Source: CAYLUN01 sp964386865 (GTDB lineage: Bacteria > Verrucomicrobiota > Kiritimatiellia > RFP12 > UBA1067). Taken from it: 64,000 nucleotides of DNA. Of this stretch, positions 33,596 through 41,578 are shown piece after piece (position 1 is the stretch's first letter; the number at the start of each line of letters is the position of its first letter). Below the pieces are notes generated by a model. The model made no database searches and was not told the DNA's origin. It was given only the letters and a program-made list of their open reading frames with translations. Made by a program: the position numbers and the translations under genes. The stretch covers positions 62,001 to 126,000 of the forward strand of contig CAYLUN010000007.1 in assembly GCA_964386865.1 (NCBI GenBank), written 5' to 3'.

Positions 33596-35701
33596 ATGGT
33601 GACTCAGCTGAAAGCGTCTGTTCTGCGCGGCCGTGGGGGCACCCGGCCGTCCCCAAACAGGAGAATGTCGCCGGGTTTCTGCTGGGGAGGGGCGGCTTCC
33701 ACGCCGTCCGCTCAACTGCCGCACGCAGCAGTCCTGGCGGCCCTGGCCCTGCAGCTGCCGGCGACGGCGGTTGAGCCGCTGCCGCCCGCGCAGCCGGTCC
33801 CGGCCACGATCGAGATAGCCCCCGGGACGTTCGAGGCGACTTGGGAGTCGCTGATGCAGTACCAATGTCCCGCGTGGTTCCGCGATGCCAAGCTCGGAAT
33901 CTGGGGCATTCTCGGGCCGCAGTCGTTTCCAGAGGCCGGCGACTGGTATGCGCGGAACATGTACATCGAGGGTCACCGGCAAAACCTGCATCACGTCGAG
34001 CACTTCGGACATCCGTCACGATTCGGTTATAAGGACATCATCGAGCTGTGGAAGGCCGAAAAGGTCGATCCAGAGCGGTTGATGGCGCTCTACAAGAGGG
34101 CGGGAGCAAAGTACTTTGTCGTGCTCGCCAACCACCACGACAACTACGACTGCTGGAACTCGAAGTACCATGCTTGGAACTCCGTCAATGTTGGCCCGAA
34201 GAAGGACATTGTCGGGCTCTGGGCGCAGGCGGCGAAGAGGCAAGGCTTGCGCTTTGGCGTCAGCGAGCACTTGGCGCGCAGCTACAGCTGGTTCAACACC
34301 AACAAGGGCAGCGACACGAACGGCCCGTTTGCTGGCATACCCTACGACGGCAATGACCCGAAGTTCGCTGACCTCTACTTTCCGCCGCATGCGGACACGG
34401 TCTCCAATTATCCCAGGTATCCGCCGGAGTGGTGGACGCGGCAATGGTTCTGGCGGATGCGCGATCTGCTGGACACCTACCAGCCCGACCTGATGTACAG
34501 CGACGGCTCGGTTCCGTTCGGCGAGGTTGGCCGAAGCTTGTTCGCGCATTACTACAATGCCAACCGAGCCTGGCACGGCGGCAAGCTGGAGGCCGTTTAC
34601 ACGATTAAGGACTGGCGGCAAGCGGGCGGACACGGCGAGTATGTCGAGGGCGTCGGCGTGCAGGATATCGAGCGAGGGGGGCTTGATGCGATCAAGCAGG
34701 AGGCGTGGCAGACCGACACCTGCATCGGCGACTGGTACTACAAGAAGGGAATCACCTACAAGCCGGCCAAGCAGGTGATTGCCATGCTGGCCGACATTGT
34801 CAGCAAGAACGGGAACCTCCTGCTGAATGTCCCGCTCAGGCATGACGGCACGATCGATGCCGCTGAAGAGAAGGTGCTGTCGGATATGGCCGCGTGGATC
34901 TCCGTCAACGGCGAGGCGATCTACGGCACGCGCCCATGGAAGGCGTTCGGCGAAGGGCCGGCGCGAAAGGGCGGCCGGCACTTCAGCGAACGAATATTTG
35001 CCGAGATGACCGCCCGCGACATCCGCTTTACCATGAAGGGCGACTCGCTTTATGCCATCGTGCTCGGCTGGCCCGAGGGCAATCAGATCGTCATACGCTC
35101 GCTCGCGTCGCCCGCCGGAAAGATTGCGGACGTTTCGCTGCTCGGACATTCCGGCAAACTTGATTGGCAGCAGTCTGCCGACGGACTCGTCGTGAAGATG
35201 CCCGCACAGAAGCCGTGCGACTTCGCCTGCGCCCTCAAGATCTCCGCCGCCGATCTGAATCCCGTGCCTGTGGTCTATGACGGCAGCATCACGCACTGCG
35301 CCGACGGACGCTACGTGCTCCCCGCCGCCGAGGCCACGATCCACGGCGACACCCCGCGTTATGAACACGCCGGCACCAAAGACCAGATCGGCTGCTGGGC
35401 CCAAGCCGAGGACTATGTTTCGTGGAGCATCAAGCTGGCCAAGCCCGGAACCTTCGCCGTCGAGGTCAGCTACTCTTGCGCCGCGCCCGGCAGCGCGTTC
35501 ACCGTAGAAGTTGGCGGCCAGACGCTCGCCGGGGAATCCTCGTCCACCGGCTCGTGGGAGACCTATCGAACGGACAACCTCGGCACGATCAAACTCGATC
35601 AGTCCGGCACCAGCACCCTCGCCGTCAAGCCCAAGGCTGAGCCCACGTGGAAAGTCATCGGGCTGAAATCCGTCGTGCTCCGCCCCGTCGGTGACAATTG
35701 A
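33596..35701 (+). CDS. GH29 alpha-L-fucosidase with C-terminal carbohydrate-binding domain
   Basis: 701 residues as read from ATG 33596. Residues about 75-470 are a GH29 fucosidase: WFRDAKLGIWGILGPQSFPE, KYFVVLANHHDNYDCW (the conserved His-His-Asp), and PDLMYSDGSVPFGE with Asp303 as candidate nucleophile. LLLNVPLRHDGTI closes the barrel. Residues about 565-700 form a beta-sandwich resembling CBM6/DUF5077-type domains. The first 45 residues are Arg/Pro-rich and do not look like a signal peptide; a hydrophobic stretch (AAVLAALALQLPATA) sits only at about 44-58. The 5' end seems to be replaced by a hairpin-rich element, so the true start may be lost. It would release L-fucose from a (sulfated) fucan or fucosylated glycan. 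Confidence 0.85.
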   Translation: MVTQLKASVLRGRGGTRPSPNRRMSPGFCWGGAASTPSAQLPHAAVLAALALQLPATAVEPLPPAQPVPATIEIAPGTFEATWESLMQYQCPAWFRDAKLGIWGILGPQSFPEAGDWYARNMYIEGHRQNLHHVEHFGHPSRFGYKDIIELWKAEKVDPERLMALYKRAGAKYFVVLANHHDNYDCWNSKYHAWNSVNVGPKKDIVGLWAQAAKRQGLRFGVSEHLARSYSWFNTNKGSDTNGPFAGIPYDGNDPKFADLYFPPHADTVSNYPRYPPEWWTRQWFWRMRDLLDTYQPDLMYSDGSVPFGEVGRSLFAHYYNANRAWHGGKLEAVYTIKDWRQAGGHGEYVEGVGVQDIERGGLDAIKQEAWQTDTCIGDWYYKKGITYKPAKQVIAMLADIVSKNGNLLLNVPLRHDGTIDAAEEKVLSDMAAWISVNGEAIYGTRPWKAFGEGPARKGGRHFSERIFAEMTARDIRFTMKGDSLYAIVLGWPEGNQIVIRSLASPAGKIADVSLLGHSGKLDWQQSADGLVVKMPAQKPCDFACALKISAADLNPVPVVYDGSITHCADGRYVLPAAEATIHGDTPRYEHAGTKDQIGCWAQAEDYVSWSIKLAKPGTFAVEVSYSCAAPGSAFTVEVGGQTLAGESSSTGSWETYRTDNLGTIKLDQSGTSTLAVKPKAEPTWKVIGLKSVVLRPVGDN
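33690..33709. repeat. Hairpin (GGGCGGC-TTCCAC-GCCGTCC) inside the GH29 leader
   Basis: A seven-base-pair stem (one G-T wobble) with loop TTCCAC lies at the 3' side of a GC-rich block (about 33620-33715). That block encodes the non-signal-like, Arg/Pro-rich N-terminus of the fucosidase. The stem-and-short-loop style is like that of the double-hairpin element at 17799-17904, and it suggests an intergenic repeat inserted over the original start of the gene. Confidence 0.4.
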
Positions 35702-35737
35702 CCACGTGTCGCCCGAGCCAAGCATCAGGAGAACATC

Positions 35738-38416
35738 GTGAGAAAAGTACTTGTTACTGTGTGTAGTGTGATGGCGCTGTCGGGAACGATACTGGCGCAG
35801 GTCGGCGCGGAGAACGAGTTCTTTAAGCTGGAGTTCGATCAGAACGTGTTTCGCCTCATCGACAAGGCCTGCGGAAAAGCGGTCATCGCGGATGGCCGGC
35901 TGGCGGATCCGCAGAACACGGAGATCACGGCGCCCGCCGGGGTGCCTTTCGTCTTGATTACGCGCACGCTTCACAATCGCGGCGCGGAGCCGCTGCTGCT
36001 GAACCAGGTGCCGCTTTTCTCGGCGGCGGTCGCCTTGACCGGCGAGCTCGTGACGGTCGGCACCGGCGGACTGCTGCCGCCCGCCAAGAACCCCGGCAGC
36101 TATGCGTGGCTTGCGATCGCCGACCGGCAGACCCGCCGCGGCGTCGTCGGTGCGTGGCTGACGCACGACCGCGGCAGCGGCGTGGTATTCTCGCCTGCGA
36201 CGAACGGCGTCGTGCGCATCGCGGCGCAAGTCGACTACGGCCGGCTCCGGCTCAAGCCCGGGGCAAGCGAGAGGGCGGAGACGTTTGTGCTCGGCTGCTT
36301 CGCCGACGCCCGGCTGGGACTCGAAGCCTACGCCGATGCCGTCGCGAAACACTACGCCATCAAGCTGCCGCCTCAGCCGGCCGGGTTCTGCACCTGGTAT
36401 ACGGACAAGTACTCCGGCGCTTGCGACGAGAGACATCTCCCCGAGCTGGCGGCGTTCGCCGCGAAGGAGCTTAAGCCGTTTGGGTTCGAGTTCGTGCAGA
36501 TTGACGACAAGTGGCAGGACGGCGTCTCCACCAACGGGCCGAAGCGCGGCTTCATGAACGTCAACCCCCAAGGCCCGTATCCAGGCGGCATGAAAGCCGC
36601 GGCGGACGGCATCGCCAAGCTTGGCCTGAAGCCGGGCATTTGGTTCATTCCGTTTGCAGGCACGTCCTACGACCCGTTCTTCGCGTCGCACCCGGAGTGG
36701 TTTTACAAGGACAAGGCCGGCATGCCGTTCGAGGCGCGCTGGGGCGGCACCTGTCTCGACATGTCCGTGCCCGGCGCTCGCGAGTACCTGAGCGGCCTCG
36801 TCCGCCGGATCGCCCATGAGTGGGGCTACAAGGTGTTCAAGATGGACGGTCTCTGGACGGGCACCGGCACGCGCCTCACGTACGTCAACAACGGCTACGT
36901 GTGGGATCAGATGGGCGAGGCCGCGCCAGCGGATCCGGACAAGACGCAGATCGAGTGCTACCGCGACGGGCTCAAGCTCGTCCGCAAGGCCGCCGGGCCG
37001 GACGTCTTCCTGCTGGGCTGTTGCGTCTCGCAGAACATGCGCTCCTTCGGCGCCTCGTTTGGCCTTGTGGATGCCATGCGCGTCGGGCCCGACACCGGCT
37101 CGGGCCGCATCGGAGCGCCGCACGCCTCGCGCAACTATTTTCTCCAGGGCCGCGTCTGGCAGAATGACCCCGACTGCGTCAGCGTCCGCGCCAAGACGCT
37201 GCTCGGTCAGGCCCGCGTCAACGCCTGCTTCACCGCGATCACCGGCGACCTGTTTTACAACAGCGACTGGATGCCCGATCTGCCCGCCGAGCGGCTCGAG
37301 ATTCTCAAGCGCACGATGCCTGCGCACAACCTTCCGGCGCGTCCGGTGGACTATTTCGAGAGTGATCCCGCCCGCATCTGGCATCTCCCGGCCAAGGGCC
37401 GCGACGTCGTCGCTCTCTTCAACTGGGACAAGGTTCCCGCGGCGGTCGCCTGCGCGCTCGACCGCATCGGCCTGCCGAAAGCTGAAGCCTACGTCGCGTT
37501 CGATTTCTGGAAGAACCAGTTCCTTCCGCCTTTTAGCGGCGAAGTCAAAGCCAACCTGCTGCCCGGCTCCTGCCGCGTGCTGGCCATCCGCCCCGTGGCC
37601 GATCATCCGCAGCTGCTCAGCACCTCGCGCCACATCACGCAGGGCGTCGTTGACGTGCTCGACGAGAAATGGGACGCCGCCACCCGCACGCTCAGCGGGG
37701 TCAGCCGCGTCGTTGCCAGTGACCCCTATGAGCTCCGTGTGGTTGTGCCTGTCGGCGACCGCTCGTACCGCGCCGCCGCGCCCGCGACGCAGGACGGCCC
37801 GAACGTCCGCATGACCATCGGCTCCCGCGTTAACGGCGAGGTGAAATGGGCGATCGCGTTTGAGCCCGGGCGCGTGGAGGCCGCCGCACCGCTCGCCGAG
37901 GAGGCGCTGCCTGTTCCGGCGCCGTTGAGCGTGCCGAAGGAGCGCCCGCCCATGCCGCCTGCGCCGGAGGTCTACCTCGACAGCCTTCAGCCGCTCTCCG
38001 CGCGGAACGGCTGGGGCAAGCTCGCCGTAAACACGTCCGTCCAGGGGCAGGCGCTGCGGGTTGGCGGCAACCGATACGAGCACGGCATCGGGTGCCACGC
38101 CGACTCGCTGGTGGTCTACAAGATACCGGCGGGCGCGAAGCGCTTCGTGGCCGTCGTCGGGCTCGACGATGAGAAGAAGAGCGATGGCCGCTCGAGCGTG
38201 ACGTTTGAGGTGTACGGCGACGTGAAGGAGATGGGGGAGGAGCCCGAGCTTCTGGCCAAGTCGCCGGTGTTGTCGTCAAAGTCGGTGCGCGCGTGGGCGC
38301 TGAACGCCGAGCTGACCGAGCGCCACAAGGAGCTGCGACTGGTAGTGACTGACGCCGGTGACGGCAATGCGTCCGACCACGCCGACTGGGTAGACGCCGG
38401 CTTTGCCACGAAATAG
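35738..38416 (+). CDS. GH36-like alpha-galactosidase with NPCBM domain
   Basis: 892 residues from a GTG start with AGGAG upstream. A signal peptide (VTVCSVMALSGTILA) leads to an N-terminal beta-supersandwich. A melibiase-type barrel follows: GFCTWYTDKYSGACDERHLP, FVQIDDKWQDG, FKMDGLWTG with nucleophile candidate Asp370, and DAMRVGPDTGSG with acid/base candidate Asp452. Residues about 745-892 are an NPCBM domain (GIGCHADSLVVYKIP, DAGDGNASDHADWVDAGF). The enzyme would remove terminal alpha-galactosyl (or related) units outside the cytoplasm. The gap to the fucosidase is 36 bases. Exact substrate unresolved. Confidence 0.87.
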   Translation: MRKVLVTVCSVMALSGTILAQVGAENEFFKLEFDQNVFRLIDKACGKAVIADGRLADPQNTEITAPAGVPFVLITRTLHNRGAEPLLLNQVPLFSAAVALTGELVTVGTGGLLPPAKNPGSYAWLAIADRQTRRGVVGAWLTHDRGSGVVFSPATNGVVRIAAQVDYGRLRLKPGASERAETFVLGCFADARLGLEAYADAVAKHYAIKLPPQPAGFCTWYTDKYSGACDERHLPELAAFAAKELKPFGFEFVQIDDKWQDGVSTNGPKRGFMNVNPQGPYPGGMKAAADGIAKLGLKPGIWFIPFAGTSYDPFFASHPEWFYKDKAGMPFEARWGGTCLDMSVPGAREYLSGLVRRIAHEWGYKVFKMDGLWTGTGTRLTYVNNGYVWDQMGEAAPADPDKTQIECYRDGLKLVRKAAGPDVFLLGCCVSQNMRSFGASFGLVDAMRVGPDTGSGRIGAPHASRNYFLQGRVWQNDPDCVSVRAKTLLGQARVNACFTAITGDLFYNSDWMPDLPAERLEILKRTMPAHNLPARPVDYFESDPARIWHLPAKGRDVVALFNWDKVPAAVACALDRIGLPKAEAYVAFDFWKNQFLPPFSGEVKANLLPGSCRVLAIRPVADHPQLLSTSRHITQGVVDVLDEKWDAATRTLSGVSRVVASDPYELRVVVPVGDRSYRAAAPATQDGPNVRMTIGSRVNGEVKWAIAFEPGRVEAAAPLAEEALPVPAPLSVPKERPPMPPAPEVYLDSLQPLSARNGWGKLAVNTSVQGQALRVGGNRYEHGIGCHADSLVVYKIPAGAKRFVAVVGLDDEKKSDGRSSVTFEVYGDVKEMGEEPELLAKSPVLSSKSVRAWALNAELTERHKELRLVVTDAGDGNASDHADWVDAGFATK

Positions 38417-38468
38417 ACATGTAAAAGAGGGCATCTGGAAGCGAAGAACTGCACAATAGAGACTGCCA

Positions 38469-39251
38469 ATGAAACACATCCTCACCTTCACCGCCCTGCT
38501 GCTGGCGCCGCTCGCCGAACTGCATGCTGATGACGCCAAGCCATCCGCTGAACAGCGGGATGACGCCGCCTGGATTCGGAGCAAAGGCACGCTCATCTTT
38601 CATGACGCCTTTGACCGCGAGGAAGCGGGCAACCTCGCCAAGGCCATCGGCAACGGCTGGAACAGCGCCACGGCGGATCGCGTGCCGCACATCCAACAAG
38701 CCGATCTCGACGGCGGAATCCTCAAGATATCCAGCGCATCGAAAGAAGCCGGTCACTCCGCCCACATTCATCACGAGGCCGGATTTACCGATGGGGGCGC
38801 GGTCGTCCGCTTTAAGTTTCCGGGCCTGAACAAAGGCGAATCGCTCCAACTCGGCTTTGTGGATCGAGAGACCAAAGGTGTCCACGCGGGACATCTCTGT
38901 TACGCGATTCTCTCGGCGGGCTGCATCACGCTGATTGACCACAAGACCGGCGTCATGAGCTTGGACATCCGTAAGCGAAGGCAGGAGTATCTGGACCGGA
39001 AGGAGAAGCTGCCAGCCGACCTCGACGCGCTGTTGAAAACGAAGCAGATCGCCGCCCCATGGGTTGCTGACAACGTCTGGCACGACCTGATCCTCGTTAT
39101 CGAGGGAGACGAGATGCGCCTCAGCATAGATGGCAAGCTCCTCGCCCGGCATCGATCTGAAGGCTTCGCGCACCCGATGAAGCGCTGGTTCAGTTTCCTG
39201 GTTCCTAGCACGGTGTGGATTGATGACGTTAAGATTTGGAAAGTGAGGTGA
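38469..39251 (+). CDS. Secreted lectin/glucanase-fold (concanavalin-like) protein
   Basis: 260 residues with a signal peptide (LTFTALLLAPLAELHA). The remainder reads as a single beta-jelly-roll: GTLIFHDAFDREEAGN at the start, VVRFKFPGLNKGESLQLGF, and LILVIEGDEMRLSIDGKLLA, ending WIDDVKIWKV. This pattern (opening 'F.D.FDR', closing 'DDVKI') is typical of LamG/DUF1080-like domains in PVC bacteria, which bind or cleave glycans. No catalytic residues are evident. It sits between the alpha-galactosidase and the lyase, whose ribosome site overlaps its stop codon. Confidence 0.65.
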   Translation: MKHILTFTALLLAPLAELHADDAKPSAEQRDDAAWIRSKGTLIFHDAFDREEAGNLAKAIGNGWNSATADRVPHIQQADLDGGILKISSASKEAGHSAHIHHEAGFTDGGAVVRFKFPGLNKGESLQLGFVDRETKGVHAGHLCYAILSAGCITLIDHKTGVMSLDIRKRRQEYLDRKEKLPADLDALLKTKQIAAPWVADNVWHDLILVIEGDEMRLSIDGKLLARHRSEGFAHPMKRWFSFLVPSTVWIDDVKIWKVR

Positions 39252-39254
39252 TCA
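39246..39254 (+). promoter_or_regulatory. Extended Shine-Dalgarno site (GAGGTGATC) for the lyase gene
   Basis: GAGGTGATC pairs over nine bases with the usual 3' end of 16S rRNA (GATCACCTC). It lies eight bases before ATG 39263 and spans the stop codon of the upstream gene. It supports ATG 39263 over the in-frame GTG at 39248 and implies reinitiation coupling. Confidence 0.65.
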
Positions 39255-39262
39255 CCCAAGTC

Positions 39263-41380
39263 ATGAAACACATCCTCACACGCCTCGCCGCCCTTCCCCG
39301 TGCCCTTACAGGCCATTTCCTTGCGATCAGCGGCCTCTTTCTCGCGATGTGTGCGGTTTTGATGCTTGCCGCAGTGGCTTCATCGTCCGGCCTGGGAGCG
39401 GAGGCTGTGACAGCTGATGTTGAGCGAGAGCTTCAGCAGTTCAATGTAGCGTGGTCTGCGAAACTCCCTCCGAGCGATCCGCGCTTTGGAGTCATCCGCG
39501 TACTCTCGCTACTTAAGTTGGACACCCCTGGGCTGGAGAAGGTGAAGGCGGCCGAGCAGGCGAGGCAATACGACGTGGCGGAGCAGGAGCTCTTTGCCTA
39601 TTTCAAGCGCACGCGAAGCGCCAAGGCGCCTGTGAAAACCTTGGGTGCCCAGGAGCGGCTCCATGCGGATGATGCGCTTCGGCACTACTTCAGGGGCAAC
39701 AAAGACGTGCATCCGCCTGTGTTTCGCGGCGCCAAGATCGACTGGACAGGGCGGGCGTTTGTGGACGGGCAGGAGATCCATGACGGCGAGTGGTACTTGC
39801 AATTTCAGCGCCTCACGTGGTGGCCTGCTTTGGCCCAAGCCTATTCCGTGACCGCCGATGAGCGCTATTTTTACGAATGGCGCTACGAACTGGTCCGATG
39901 GGCGGAGGAGCTTCTGCCCTTTACCAAGAAGTCCCCCGGCTTTGTCTCACGCGGCATGGAGACCTGCAGCCGTTGCGTAGATCACATCACGGTGCTGCCG
40001 GCGATGCTCGGCTCGAAGCAATTCGATGCCAAGACGCTGCTCTATTTCTTGGCCAGCTTCCATGAGCAGGCTGACCACATCCCGCAGGTTTATGCCGGTC
40101 AGGGCAACCATCGGCTGAACGACTTGGCTCAGGTCTTCCGCAATGCGGTCGCCTTTCCCGAATTCAAGAAGTCCGAGGCCTGGAAGAACGATGCCCTGAC
40201 TCTGCTGCCCAAGATGATGACCGACGCGGTCTACGACGATGGCATGAACAAGGAGCTGATCTTTAGCTATCACACCATGTACATCGGGCTATTCGTCGAT
40301 GCCTATAACCTGTTTCGCCAGTATGGCTACGAGACCTATCTGCCGTCCGACTATTATCCGCGGCTTCTGAAGATGGCGGAGATCTATGCGCTGCAGTCGT
40401 TCCCCGACTTCACGGTCTGCCAGTTCGGCGATGGCTGGAAGAAGGGTGATGCCGGCTTTGTCTTCCGGCGGACGCTGGCGCCGTTTGCCGCCGACATCCC
40501 GTATTACGACTACATGGTTTCCGGCGGCAAGAAGGGGAGTCCGCCGACGCGGCGCAATGCGGCCTATCCGGAAAGCGGCTTCTATTTCTTCAGGTCTGCG
40601 TGGAACTCGAACGCCGTCTTCATGCCGCTCAAGTGCGGGGCGACGGCCGAATGGCACAACCAGCCAGACAACGGGACCTTTGAGCTGTTTGCTTATGGCC
40701 GGAATCTGATGACCGACTCGGGGTGCTATTTGTATGGCAGCTCGTCGCCGGAGGAACAGCGCTGGCGGGCCTGGTTCCGTAACACGAAAGCGCATCAGAC
40801 CCTGACGCTGGATAATCGCGACATCAGCTGCAAGCCGGCGTGCATCCTGTGGAGCGAGGCCACCAACCTCATCGCGCTGGTGGTGGAGAACCAGAGCACT
40901 GCCGGACTCAAGCACCGCCGCACCGTGCTCTTCGTCGACAGCCGCACCTTCCTGATTCACGACGAGGCGATCGGCAGTGATGCCGGCAGCGTGCGCGTCC
41001 ACTTCCAGCTGGCGCCCTGCAAGGCTGAGATACAGGGCCTCGTCGCGCGAACCTGCTACGACTCGGGCGCGAATCTGCTTGTGAAGACATTTGGCCTCGG
41101 ACAAGAAGTGGGTCTTGAGCAGGAGGAGGGGTGGATTTCCTACACCATCGCAAAGAAAGAGTCGCGGCCCGCCTGGAGCTGGAAGATCAACAAAGCGGCC
41201 GGGGACGCTCAGGTTGCCTTCCTGACCGCGCTCGTTCCTTATCGGGAAGGCGAAGCTCCGAATGAGGTGGAGGCCTCTTTGAAGGCGGAAGGGGAGGTGC
41301 GTCGCTTCACCTTGAAGGTGGGGCCGACCACGCGCACGATACGGCTGGATCTGCCACAGAAGACCGCTCAGGTTGAGTAG
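39263..41380 (+). CDS. Heparinase II/III-family polysaccharide lyase
   Basis: 705 residues. A long hydrophobic leader (LAISGLFLAMCAVLMLAAVA) could be a signal peptide or membrane anchor. The middle is an (alpha/alpha) toroid (about 60-390: YLQFQRLTWWPALAQAYS, HIPQVYAGQGNHRLNDLAQV). The C-terminal part is an antiparallel beta-sandwich with the family's ECATAEWHNQPDNGTFELF-like block, read here as AEWHNQPDNGTFELFAYG and followed by MTDSGCYLYG. That block supplies the conserved His and metal or structural residues. Enzymes of this group cleave uronic-acid-containing glycans by beta-elimination; the exact PL family is not assignable by eye. It ends the carbohydrate operon, with a new promoter following. 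Confidence 0.82.
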   Translation: MKHILTRLAALPRALTGHFLAISGLFLAMCAVLMLAAVASSSGLGAEAVTADVERELQQFNVAWSAKLPPSDPRFGVIRVLSLLKLDTPGLEKVKAAEQARQYDVAEQELFAYFKRTRSAKAPVKTLGAQERLHADDALRHYFRGNKDVHPPVFRGAKIDWTGRAFVDGQEIHDGEWYLQFQRLTWWPALAQAYSVTADERYFYEWRYELVRWAEELLPFTKKSPGFVSRGMETCSRCVDHITVLPAMLGSKQFDAKTLLYFLASFHEQADHIPQVYAGQGNHRLNDLAQVFRNAVAFPEFKKSEAWKNDALTLLPKMMTDAVYDDGMNKELIFSYHTMYIGLFVDAYNLFRQYGYETYLPSDYYPRLLKMAEIYALQSFPDFTVCQFGDGWKKGDAGFVFRRTLAPFAADIPYYDYMVSGGKKGSPPTRRNAAYPESGFYFFRSAWNSNAVFMPLKCGATAEWHNQPDNGTFELFAYGRNLMTDSGCYLYGSSSPEEQRWRAWFRNTKAHQTLTLDNRDISCKPACILWSEATNLIALVVENQSTAGLKHRRTVLFVDSRTFLIHDEAIGSDAGSVRVHFQLAPCKAEIQGLVARTCYDSGANLLVKTFGLGQEVGLEQEEGWISYTIAKKESRPAWSWKINKAAGDAQVAFLTALVPYREGEAPNEVEASLKAEGEVRRFTLKVGPTTRTIRLDLPQKTAQVE

Positions 41381-41427
41381 GGGGACGTGTTGCAAACGGT
41401 TCGCGCGCGACGCCCCGCAAAGGGGGG

Positions 41428-41457
41428 TTGACTTGCTTCGTCCCCGCGCCCCATAAT
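41428..41457 (+). promoter_or_regulatory. Sigma-70-type promoter for the flavin/Fe-S module
   Basis: TTGACT (41428-41433) and CATAAT (41452-41457) are separated by 18 bases, close to the housekeeping consensus, about 120 bases before ATG 41579. A small C4/G4 hairpin (41413-41425) just upstream could mark the end of the previous transcript but lacks a T-tract. The rest of the 198-base gap shows no gene. Confidence 0.6.
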
Positions 41458-41578
41458 GGGTGCCAATCATGGTGGAATTTGTCAGGTTCGCGCCGCAGGG
41501 GCGTGGCGGGAATTCCAGGGGGCACCTGCGGGATGCGCGCGAAGAGCAAGAACAACCCATGCGTCGGAGGCCGGTGAG

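Noticed and set aside
34016..38098. 1360-codon minus-strand open frame
   Set aside because: It covers the GH29 and GH36 genes in antisense. The translation is low-information and Arg/Ala/Val-rich, with no ribosome site; both plus-strand genes have catalytic motifs.
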